Source of the DNA: Lentinus brumalis
Lineage: Eukaryota; Basidiomycota; Agaricomycetes; Polyporales; Polyporaceae
Reading direction: 5' to 3'
DNA: 64,000 nucleotides
NCBI GenBank assembly: GCA_001792895.1
Contig: MARA01000042.1
Coordinates: 62,001 to 126,000, forward strand
The notes beneath the pieces were generated by a model. The model was not told the origin of the DNA. It searched no databases and worked only from the letters and a program-made list of their open reading frames with translations. A program made the position numbers and the translations under genes. Below, piece by piece: positions 23,373 to 33,484 of this stretch. Numbering within the stretch: position 1 is the first letter of the stretch; every line of letters starts with the position of its first letter.

Positions 23373-26300
23373 CTACCCATTGGTGCTGCTGCTGCCTCGT
23401 TTGCTGACGAGGGAGATGCGATGCGACGACAACGCGTCCTCGCTTTGGTGCATCGCTTCGGCGTATCTGAGAGAATGTCAGCGAGAGAGCAGACGGGTAC
23501 CACTGAGAACGTACAGAAGCTTGTATCGCACCAGCTCGCCCTCGAGCTCTTCGTGTCGCAGTCTCGACATCACGAGTTCGTTCTAGCGTCATCATTAGCA
23601 CCCTCGAGAGTCCGCTACTCCAGAGCGTACGCACCAAGACCTGACAATGCTCCGTGTTCAACTGTGCCAACGAATCTTCCAACTTTCTCCTGCTCGTCCC
23701 AAACAATGACATCTGCTCAACAAGATGCATGGGGCGAACGACGAGAGATACATACACTTGAGCGGAGAGCCTCTGATTCTGATTTTTCAGACTCTCCATC
23801 TCGGTCTTGTGCGCATCGCGTGCCCGGATGAGCTCCTCGTACTCGTGCGCGTAGTTGTCGAGCATGAACGGCGTGATCCGCAGCGCAAACGCGTCCTGTA
23901 TGAACTCATCGACTCTATACCTGATCTCCGCCTGGGGCTGAGATGGGTCTACAGGCCCAACCTGACGATGACACACGTGAGCGCCTCTGCTGGACGATAG
24001 CACTGCAAGAAAGCGCAGCCGTACCTGATAGACCTCGAAGATCCGCTGGTTGAGGAACCCAAGGAGCTGATCGAACTTCATGGACAGAAGCGTTGTCTCG
24101 TTCTTGCTGAGCAGCGCCATGCTGAATGCGAACATAGCTTCGATACCGCTCGCGAGACAGTTGTCGTATATTCGGAATACGATGTCCATCGGGAAGCTGG
24201 CGCAGGCGGTGAGCGTCGGAATATCTCCAAAGACTACAGGACCAACCGATAGCTGAACATTGTGAGGAACCATTGCGAGCAATACATGCTAGCTTTGATT
24301 CCTTGCCGGACGAAGTGTAGGTGGAGGACAGGGAGGACCTCCTCGAGTAACCGCTCGAACTGCGCGCATACCTATCAGCAATCACGCAAGTTCTGTGGCC
24401 GTTCGCGCATACCTGGAACTATGGTCCGCACATGATGATATCGTCAGAGACAGCGACCAATAAGAGGCAGCGAAAGCTTACTAGTCGAAGCTGCAACTTC
24501 GGCATCTCGGGTAGGAAATGCCCGCGGATGTCGTATGAGTGCATGAGCCGGACGAAGAGGCAGAATGCTTCTTCATCGGGCATCTAGTTTGATTTATCAA
24601 GCGACTGCCACGAATGACTAGGTTATGCGATCGCTTACATTTAGCAGTAGAATCGCCACGATGAACGGCAGGCCTTGGCAATATCCCACTTGCGGGTCAT
24701 ATCTGCGGACGTTGCATGAGCAAGTCTAGGTAGGTGGGGCCAGATGACGTGCTTACAGTGAGTACGCCTTGAGCACGTTGAAGAGGTTCTCTTGTCCGAT
24801 GCCATGTCCGTCAGTAAAGAAGGCATGGTGCGGAAATGTCCTGCGCCCTCAAGTCAGCTGCGTCTGTGCACAGAGGGTATGTATGGATAACCACCCACCT
24901 TCCAAGATCGCGCAGGATGGCTTTCTCATGTGGACTTGTCTCCTTGAGCAGGCGGAGATAGGTGTTCTCAAGCTCCGGATCCTTCGAAGCAGACCTGCAA
25001 ACATATTCACTCGTCCCGACCCTTCTCATAAGACGACGCGCAGGCGTACCTACATTAGCTGCCAGACCATACCGCGTAAACTCTTGGGTATTCCTCGCTC
25101 AATAGCTTTCGCAAGCTGCTCCGGGTGTTCCGAGGCGAATCCTTGATAGTCTGTGCGCAGGTGTATTGAGTTTGCAGCGATGCGGAGCAGTGGAAGTGCA
25201 TATATGCACCATTCATTACTTGTCCCCAGAAGTCTATGTACAGAAAGGGACGTCACGACACTGCATGCGCACGGACGAGTATAACGACACGACGCACCCC
25301 AGTCCACAGCCGACTCCGCCTCCTCGTCCAGCCTCTGGTAGAACTCCTCCTTTATCTGCTGTGCCCCTTGCAGGCTGCTTGGACGCGGTCTGACCTCATC
25401 CTTCAGGAAGGGGACGTTGTTTCCCGAAAGGATGGTCGAGTTCGACGCGGTCTTCTTGTGCTTCTTCCAATCGTCCACGAGCGTGCTCTCTTCTGAGCCT
25501 GTACCCTCGTCGACTGTATGAAGGTGGCTCGAGTGGCCCGGTGCGGCACTAGGGGACACCGCCAAGGACTGTCGTGCGCTGCTGAGAAGCACGGTCGAGA
25601 AGCGCGTCTCGTCTTCGGTTGTGTCTGATGCTGCGACAGATTGTCGGATTGAGAACTTCGCTTCGGTCTCTGTTGGGGAGAGCAAGGAGTCGAGACCTGC
25701 AGCAACTGGGGCATTCGTGGTCATGGTCAGAGGTCGAGGGGTGGTGACCGTTGCATGGGGCTTTGGCGAAGTGGGAGAGGCGCGTGACTTGTCCTCTGAG
25801 CCCGCCACGGTCGACGCCTCCCTCGCGGTATCAAAAGAGTCTGCTGAGTCCGATGCAGATTGCAGGGGGTCTGTCGAGTGACTCGAGGCCACTGGAGGCG
25901 TGGTGACTGGTTGGTCCGATTGCCGCGAGGTAGTTGAGGTCTCAGATATAGCCTTCTGCCCGTCGGTCGACGAGAGTGTCACGTCCGTGAACGTCAAAGT
26001 CTCCCTCGCCGTAGTTGGGGAATCCGCTGAGGGTGGCACTGAGGGTAGGTCGGCGGGCGAGAGAGGGATATCTGCGAGTTCGGGCGAAGGAAGGTACTCA
26101 GCCTTGACTTCGGGCGTGGTGAATGCCTCCGCGTCGTCTTCCATGTCCTCCTCCTTCTCCACGCTGACAGCTTGTTCTTCTGCTGGCGAGTTATGCGATG
26201 TCGCATCCGCGCCCTCCGCTGTTACTGTCTCATCCTCCGTCCTCGATTCCGCGATGCTAGTTAAAGCAGGAGATCGTTCGTCCGAGTCCTTGGAAAATGC

Positions 26301-26450
26301 GCTAAATCGCGTCGGCGGCTTCGTGGCAACGGCGGTGGGCAGCTCTGGGGACGTCGGAGAGTGTTCCTTGTCCGCAGACCCCGTCGTGGACGTGGTCGTT
26401 ATGGGAGTCAGCGCCTTGCTTGCATCGCCGACCTGTTCGCCGTCGGACAT
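23373..26450 (-). CDS. TBC-domain Rab GTPase-activating protein, Gyp5/EVI5-like
   Basis: Stimulates GTP hydrolysis by a Rab GTPase in vesicle traffic. The long N-terminal part (MSDGEQVGDASKAL onward, about 370 residues) is Ser/Thr/Pro-rich and probably disordered. A 24-nt exon (25210-25233) supplies DFWGQVMN, leading into the TBC domain: GIPKSLRGMVWQLM, the arginine finger in ILRDLGRTFPHH, and the glutamine finger in VGYCQGLPFIV. YRFPMDIVFRIYDNCLASG and SMKFDQLLGFLNQRIF complete the domain. C-terminal coiled-coil segments (HKTEMESLKNQNQRL, KLEDSLAQLN, RLRHEELEGELVRYKLLYA) are typical of the Gyp5/EVI5 group. The stop at 23373-23375 follows GSSSTNG. Both catalytic finger residues are present, so it should be active. 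The target Rab cannot be read from sequence. Confidence 0.92.
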
Positions 26451-27211
26451 GGCGGACTTGAGCGACTACCACAGGGCACCCAGAAATAACGCAGCGAAGC
26501 TAAGTAGTAGAGAGACAAGACAACAGGAGAGAACTCGTCGTGGATGTGGATGCAGAAAGAGTTGCGACGCGCCCGCGGCACCGCGTCTCGAAGCTTGACC
26601 GCTGACCATCACCTTGACTTGATCTCTCGTAATCTCCGAGTCGGCGCATCGTCAATAATCGCTCGAATTTTCAGACGTGATGAAGAGACCGAAAGATATG
26701 TACGACAAGAACATGCATAGACAAGACGATTACACGCCGAGCATCCTCATGTGCTCGTCCTTTACCCGCTCGGACACATCGACAAACCGTCTGTTCAGGG
26801 AAGACAGGGTGTGCGGGTGAAGGGGAGAACCCAGGGTACGGTCGTCGGACCAGCCTGGACCGTCCAGGTGAGTTTGTGCTTGTTAACATGCTATGATGGG
26901 GACGGGATGTGGAGGACATTGCAGCCTCGGTCCTCGCTGTTGAAGCTGGTGGTCCGCACAGCTCGGCCACCACAAGGATGTGACGAGGTTGGTATGGGCA
27001 TGAGGAGAATGACGACTCCGACGTATGTTCGAAATCAAGCGGGTGAGTAGCCAGGATATCATGGTCGACTTTGTATGCAGCACGGTAAATCTACACGAGG
27101 GAGAACGTATCTATGGAGTTACAAAGGAAGAACAGAGCTAATGCTACAATGGTAGATGATACATTCGAGTCAAGCCGAACGGTCACGAAGTGCAACAAAG
27201 CCGAACCGCAT
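26451..27211. other. Intergenic; weak plus-strand splice-like signals only
   Basis: Between two minus-strand genes. A plus-strand stretch has a strong-looking donor (CAG/GTGAGT near 26867), an acceptor near 26921 and another donor/acceptor pair near 27042-27080, but no ATG in a matching frame and no recognisable protein. I see no RNA gene. Confidence 0.3.
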
Positions 27212-28208
27212 TCAATACCAGGTGTCCACACCATGGAACTCCCAATCCCACTCCGCATCCTTCGGGCGGAACCTCTCATATCGCTGGTAAGTATCTCCGA
27301 AGTCGTCGCCGTCAGGGTCGAACTGGAAGTTCAGCCACTGCCCGATATAAACCCCATCTTCGTACACCCGCGTGGTCCACGAGCCGAGCGGCCGCGGCTT
27401 CGTCTTGCAGCTGCGCTCGTTCCGCCTAGGCTGGCGAGGGATGAAAATCACGCCGAAGACGAGCTCCTTGCGTTTCTTTCCCTGCGCGCGCATGCGCTCC
27501 TCGAGCTTCTTCGTGCTAACGGATGCCATGAGCATCCGCGTTTGAATGGGACACTGACCCAGGACACTCACTTTGCGTCGAAGAGCTCCCAACCGCGCTT
27601 GAGGAGCTCGATCTCCCGAGCTCGGGGGTCCAGCTTCTCATCGAGGCCGTGCAGGAACGCGAATTTGCGCGATACAAGCGCGTGGAGGTTCGCCAGGTTG
27701 TACGACTTCCCGGGAACCGTAGGATTGTGCTCGTTGTCGAACGTCACGTACGGCAGTGTGTCAATCTCGTACTCCTTGAGGCGAAAGTACGACATGGCTG
27801 GAAGAGCGGCCGGACATCATTAGCGGAAATGTCGCGGCCAGGTGGGGGAGGCATACTGACCGTCGGATCTGTGCACCTCCTTGCTCCCGACCTTCTGCTT
27901 GTAGCCAGGGTCGTTGTCCTTCTCCCAACGGTGCTCCTCGCACCACTCCTTCCACCTCGCAGCATGTCTTTTCTTCTCCGCCATCCTCCTAACGCTCTCG
28001 TTTCGCCGCCCGCGGGTGTTGTGCAGGCCTCGTTTGTCGTAGGACACTGACGAGCTTTCCTCGTGCGGGTGAGGCGATGGTGAGCGAGACGAAGATGGAG
28101 AGGAGGTCTCAGCGACTTTGATACGTTTGCTGGGTCCCGGCCGCATGACGTCCGGGGGCGGTGTCCCTCCATACTTGCGCTTGCGAGGGGTTGTCTGCAA
28201 GTCAACCA
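27212..28208 (-). CDS. Small basic protein with XPA C-terminal-like segment, uncharacterised
   Basis: About 300 residues in three exons. The chosen start (28208, MVDLQTTPRKRKYGG) opens a basic, Ser/Pro-rich region with a likely nuclear localisation signal (PRKRKYGG, PSKRIKV). The middle reads SKEVHRSDAMSYFRLKEYEI then DTLPYVTFDNEHNP and a YNLANLHALVSRKF helix. This spacing (SK..A...Y.L...LP....NPHNP...Y....V..L) resembles the DNA-binding C-terminal half of the repair factor XPA, but no upstream Cys4 zinc finger is seen. The C-terminus (ERMRAQGKKRKELVFG, then GSWTTRVYEDGVYIGQWLN) is unrecognised. The reading frame is open upstream to 28416, so an earlier start is possible. DNA binding is inference; the gene itself looks real from codon use and splice sites. 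Confidence 0.6.
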
Positions 28209-29886
28209 TAGCTGGGTAGTACGCGTCGAGGAAAGCGATGAAACGTCGGTAATGCATGTGTGCAACAGTGGGGGACACACCGCAGCCCATGGCGTATAAG
28301 AGTGTCGAGAGAGGTTCAGCCTGGGCCTCGCTGGACGACTTGCGCCGGCGAGGACAGGGACTGGAACGGTTCCTCCTGTTGCGCAGATCACATATGGCTG
28401 CCCGGGCGCGCCGCATGTGCCGCAGCTTCGCAACAGGAGGTAAGTCCAGGCGCGACCAGGGCGCGGGAGAGCGAAGACCTCTGCCCTCGGGCTAGTCGGC
28501 CAGACCCAGAGGGCCTAGAACGCCAGGCGTCTGTCTGTTGTTCAACGTCGACAACCACAAGTCCACAACAACGGCGGTATCACCGACGAGCCAAAGATCC
28601 CCGCTCATGTTTTGCGGAAATTATGCGTCGTCAGACATGTCAGAATCTACGAGGCATGGCATTGGCTCGCGGAGGGTCTGTACCATGGTGCCTGACGACC
28701 TCAACCCCACGATGTGAACTTGACTCCTGATTTATTCAATTTGGCTCGTCGCTGACATCCTCTGTGGCCTAGACGGGTCAAGAGTGCGGCCGCAGAAGTC
28801 TGAAGATGATACACTGTCGAATGGTATCTATGACGCAGCAGATGCGTCTGGAACGATGCGATGGCTGTTCCAAATCGAGACTCATGATGCTTAGCTGCAA
28901 TTGTAACAAAGCATGGGTCGTTCAAGGATACCATACCATGCGGTAACTCTTGATGCATGTTCTCTCCGTCTGTTCCTGCGCAGCCTCTCTCAACGGACAG
29001 CCTAGCTCGTACGTTAGTGTGCCTTCTATTCCCGGTAAGGGTCAGACGCATCTCTACTTCTGATTTGTTTCCGCATTGTCGCGGTGATAGGGCTCTCATT
29101 CGCATTCAATTCCCGCCCGCCACTGACTTCCTTTGAAATGCCTCACAAACCGCAGTGCTCTCAGAATACCGCTGTCAACTGGAGCGGAGCGCTTCCTCGA
29201 GTGTTTCTCACCAGAATAGCATCGGATAGACGTGGCCGACCGCTGAAGCATGTCACCCTGTGTTCACCTTCGAGGGAATGTGGCGCCTGCAAACCGATCA
29301 CCGATTCTCTTCATGTCGCGTACATATCGTAACGTAGGTTCTGTTCGACGATCCCTCCACCATATATGGGGCACAACCTCACACCCCAACCACGATGGAC
29401 CCTCTCCACAGGTGCCTCGCCTTCAGGAGGTGCCGCTTGCTGTCATTGCTGACATGAAGTTCCGGCGGGTTCTCTTTGCGAAGAAATACTGTGAGTGTTG
29501 CCGATTCCTCACCAGGCTTTTGCGCTAATGTGCGCTCGGGCATGCAGCAATCCCCCCGCATGAAAGCATTCGTCTCGCTTGTCGACGTCAGAGACTGACC
29601 CGTCGTTAAGACAAGTCGATCTCCATGGAAATGTTGGTACATTGACATCCATTGAGGTCCAAGGAGCTATGACACGAACCCTGCTGTTAGCGCGGGGCCT
29701 TCCTTCCGGCGCAGAATGACAAGCCTGGTGGCACTTACCCGCCTCATTCCGTCCCGAGCGGTGCGCTGGCGACATGACCATCCTATCGGGGAGCGCTCGG
29801 ATCGACACATAAAGCTCCCGACCCGCGGTCGAGAGAGAGAACGAAGTCGTGAACCCCTCCAACCGTCACACTCGACAGTATTCACC
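28209..29886. other. Intergenic, nothing recognised
   Basis: About 1.7 kb between divergently oriented genes. Only short, unbiased open frames are present. No repeat, transposon relic or structural RNA was recognised. It should contain the promoters of both flanking genes. Confidence 0.45.
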
Positions 29887-31864
29887 ATGGGAGATCTCGC
29901 CAACGACACGCAGCTCACGACCCTGCTTTCCCTTTTGACAACCTCTGTCCAGACAATCGAGGCCGAGCTTAAGGCAGCCAATCTGCCACCGTTCACGCTC
30001 GAGCCGAAGTACCATCCCCTCGACTCGCTCGATGCCGTGCCGACTCCGAGGCTTCACGAGGCTCGACGAGTAGCTATGGCGGCCTCCAACATGATCAAAG
30101 CGCTAGTGCAAGATGTCGGAACCGCTATGATGGTTCGTCGTGACATGCGCCATCTCCCCTTGATTTAGACAGAGCTGACGCAGCGGTTGGTCGTAGGACA
30201 TGTCTACGCAGTCCCTTGATCAGGCAGCGTACATCATGACTGCAGATATTCAACTCATCGACGTCTTTCACACCGAACAGGAGAAGACCGCAGGGCTCCA
30301 TGTCAATGAGATCGTGGCTCGTCTTCCAGAAGGCAAGAAGGTCGATCCGCAGAAACTGGCGCGGTGCCTGAGATTGCTCAGCACGGAGCACTGGTATAGT
30401 CCCTCACCCACGCACTATATCGTCGAGCTGACAGTCGCTTTCCTCCAGGTGGATCGAGCCTTCTGCAGAGGTCTTCGCGCCTCTTCGGTGGGCGTTGATC
30501 AACACCACCGGCTCTTCCACCTGGGCATGGGCCGATCCCGTCTCGTATGGGACGCTCGTCGGCAGTGTAGCATTCACCGAGCAGATGACCGACCCCGCAA
30601 AGATTGACGACGATACCATTGACGCTGCGCCTTTTGTGCGCGGCTTCCACCGTATGGGCATGACGCACATCAAGAACTGGTGGGATTGGTTCATGCAAGA
30701 GCCCGATCGCCTGGAGCGGTTCGCTCGTAGCATGGAAGGAAGCGGTACGCGCTATGCATGAGACGCGCTGGCAGGAGGCTGACGCCACACGCGGGACCAG
30801 GCTACATCAACTTGGCGGCGATCAAGGTCGACTATCCTTGGGGGTCTCTCGCACCGAACACTACCTTCGTCGACGTCGGCTCGGGCCAGGGCAGTGTGTC
30901 TATGCACATCCTGAAGCACGTCTACGACAAGGTGCCGACGCTCAAGGTTGTACTGCAGGACCGCCCCCAGCATATCGAACAAGGTAAGAAGTTCTGGGCA
31001 GTCGAGCTCCCGGCGGCCCTTGCCGACGGACGTGTGTCGTTTGAGGCCCATGACTTCTTCACGGAGAACCCGAGGAAGGAGCCCAATACGATCTATTGGT
31101 TCCGCTTCATCATGCGTGAGTGCTTCGTTTCGTTCGCACACATAATTGAGGCTAATCCCTGTCGCTTTCGCGTCCGAATATAGATGATTGGACTGACGAG
31201 TAAGTCATCGTCCTGATCAGGCCGTGTACGTGCTTGTTACTCACTCATTGGTTCAGCTATGCAATCAAGATTCTCAAAGGAATCCGGGCATCTTGCCACT
31301 CGACATCTAAAGGTGAAATCGATGACCTCTCTATCAGAGGTCCATAGACATATTAACATGGCACGCGTGGTGTTAAGTCCTTTTGGGCGAGTCCGTCATG
31401 CTCGAGGCTCTTCCGAGCCTACCTAGCGATAGCGGAGTGGCCGAGTTCGAGGCCAGCCTCAAGTCCATAGACAATACTGCGGTATGATCATCCTGCGTAC
31501 TCAGAAACCGATTCAACTGACACCTGGACCTACCCAGCCCTACCAGCCACTAAAGGCGCCCTACCCGATCCCTCAAAACTATGGCTTCGCTACTAAGACT
31601 ACTGCCCAATACGACATCGTGCGTCGCTGCGCATATCTAGTCGTCGTTCGCTCGGTGGACTGACAACGTCATACAGCTCATGTACAATCTCCTCAATGCG
31701 CTCGAGCGGACGATGGGCAACTTCGAGAAGATAGTCGCCGCGTCAGGCTTCAAGATCGCCCACGTCTATGCTACGCGTGGGACCGCGAGCAGTAAGTCAC
31801 TGATTCAACTTGCGGGGGTCACTGTACCTTACATCTCCCAGTCATAGAGCTAGTCCCGGTTTGA
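29887..31864 (+). CDS. SAM-dependent O-methyltransferase (family 2, plant COMT/sterigmatocystin OMT-like)
   Basis: Transfers a methyl group from S-adenosylmethionine to a hydroxyl of a small aromatic or polyketide-like substrate. Ten exons join in frame to 482 residues: 29887-30132, 30197-30393, 30449-30744, 30801-31115, 31184-31199, 31257-31312, 31378-31481, 31538-31618, 31677-31791, 31842-31864. An N-terminal dimerisation/winged-helix region (NEIVARLPEGKKVDPQKLAR) precedes the SAM-binding glycine loop FVDVGSGQGSVS and the acidic LQDRPQHIEQGKKFW. The catalytic His is in HDWTDDYAIKILKGI, whose first residues come from a 16-nt exon. The exit of exon 6 (31312 to 31378) was chosen because it restores phase and removes stops. 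No neighbouring biosynthetic genes are seen, so the substrate is open. Confidence 0.88.
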
Positions 31865-33484
31865 AGTAGGAGTGAATCGAATGTGGGTACGAACTGTAGG
31901 CCACAGCGGGATAGTAGAAGTACGTAGCGAATGCGCATACAGTAGTATGTACGATATCATGGCGCGAAGCAGGGTTAGACGATTGTAGATGGACGGCCGG
32001 CCTGTCGCGTCTGCATGCTCAACACATCTGAGATCTCTAGCGGAGCTCACAGAGATAGGCTATCCACAGCGCAACCCAGTCGTATGAAGAAAACTCGTCG
32101 AGTGAGTCAGAGTGGAGCAAGGTCATCGTACACTGTAAGATGTAAAATGTATAGGATTTGAGTCGGTCTGGATCGGCACCTGCTCTCGTCAAGACGAGCA
32201 CAGCAGTTCGGAATTCTCGGAGGCGATCAAATCTATGTTGTTTTACTTACTATTCCCTCCGGATATCTGCTAAGAATGTCCCCTTCTACGAGAAGTGCGT
32301 TGAGTCGGCGCATTTCGGCAGGCCTTCAAGTATCGTTTTAGTTCGGACGAGTGGTTGCAGCCGTAGAGAGGCTGGATCCATTGCTCCTCGTTTATCTTTC
32401 TTCCAGGCGCGATCTTGAAAGGTCTTGGAAACAAAAGCGTTGATTGCGTGGGGTACGCTGAAAGAGTAGATCGGCATCCACTCGTCCAAACCGCGCTTTG
32501 AAGTCATGTTCACCGACGCAAGACGACGTTGTTGGAAGCCCATTGTCTCAGGCTCCTGGGGATTTCTACCGCTATACACATGCCAATGAGCCACAGTCAG
32601 TGTACGGAGCAAGGGAGTAAGTACTTACTCGATGTGTTCCGCCGGCTGCCTAAAAGATAAAGCTCACTGCTCTTCGCATGTGGGGGAGATGTTTACGATG
32701 AGGTATACGACTCTGGTCCTCACCTCTCTCTCTCTGCTCGTCGGTAAACGGGGTGGTTGTGGGGTGACAACTCCTGGTGGGCCAAGTAGTAAGTATTGCA
32801 ACTCGGACTGAGAGTATGCATGCGATCTCTCAGTATGCATGCGATTTCTACGCATTAGCATGAGTATACTTGCTACACCCTCGTGTCCAAAGGCCGCAAC
32901 CATACTTGGTGGTTAAGGGTTTGGGCGCTCGGCAGCACTCGGCAGGGTCTCAAGCGGTCGAGCGCTCTTGGATCTGAACTTCGACTTGAACATCAACCAC
33001 CGGCAAGCCGTCTCCCGCTCGACTCCCACCCCCTCCCCGCGCTATCCACCGACACAGGGTCTGATTCTTGCCTAGAACTGAGCGTCTCTCGTCGCCGACA
33101 CAGAGTACTCGATTGTATCCGGTTGTGGTACGTCCCGCTAACTGAACACATTGTCCTCGGTCACGAAGCGCATTGTCGAGTCAGCGCTGACGCGTTCTGT
33201 TAAAGAGAAGCCCACTGTGGGTTAACTAGCCAAACCCCGCCACCACCTTTCATCGCCCTGATCCTCCCCCATTGTCCTCACGCCGCCTGGGTCGAGCCCA
33301 ACTTGCCGTATTCAGCTCTAACTCAAGCCCTCCTGACCATACAACGTGAGATCTCTGCCCTTTGCTATGTCTCGGGCGTGTGAACTGACAGAATCGGTTA
33401 TCTATGGCCATGTAGCGCTTGTGCACCGACCCATTGTTCCCCGCAGCCACCACTTCAGTCCCGACCGCCACCCTCACCTATAAA
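31865..33484. other. Intergenic region upstream of FunK1; part is duplicated at 36.8 kb
   Basis: No supported gene. Roughly 32883-33010 is recognisably repeated at 36800-36935, sharing TTGGTGGTTAAGG, TTTGGGCGCTCGGC and GCGGTCGAGCGCTCTT. A 14-bp direct repeat (AGTATGCATGCGAT) occurs twice near 32813-32846. The region probably contains the FunK1 promoter. Confidence 0.55.

Noticed and set aside
25900..26598. Plus-strand frame of 232 codons, Ser/Val-rich
   Set aside because: Mirror of the disordered Ser/Thr/Pro-rich N-terminus of the TBC protein; its composition follows from that.
32286..32612. Minus-strand frame of 108 codons upstream of FunK1
   Set aside because: Unbiased codons and no known family; not supported as a gene.
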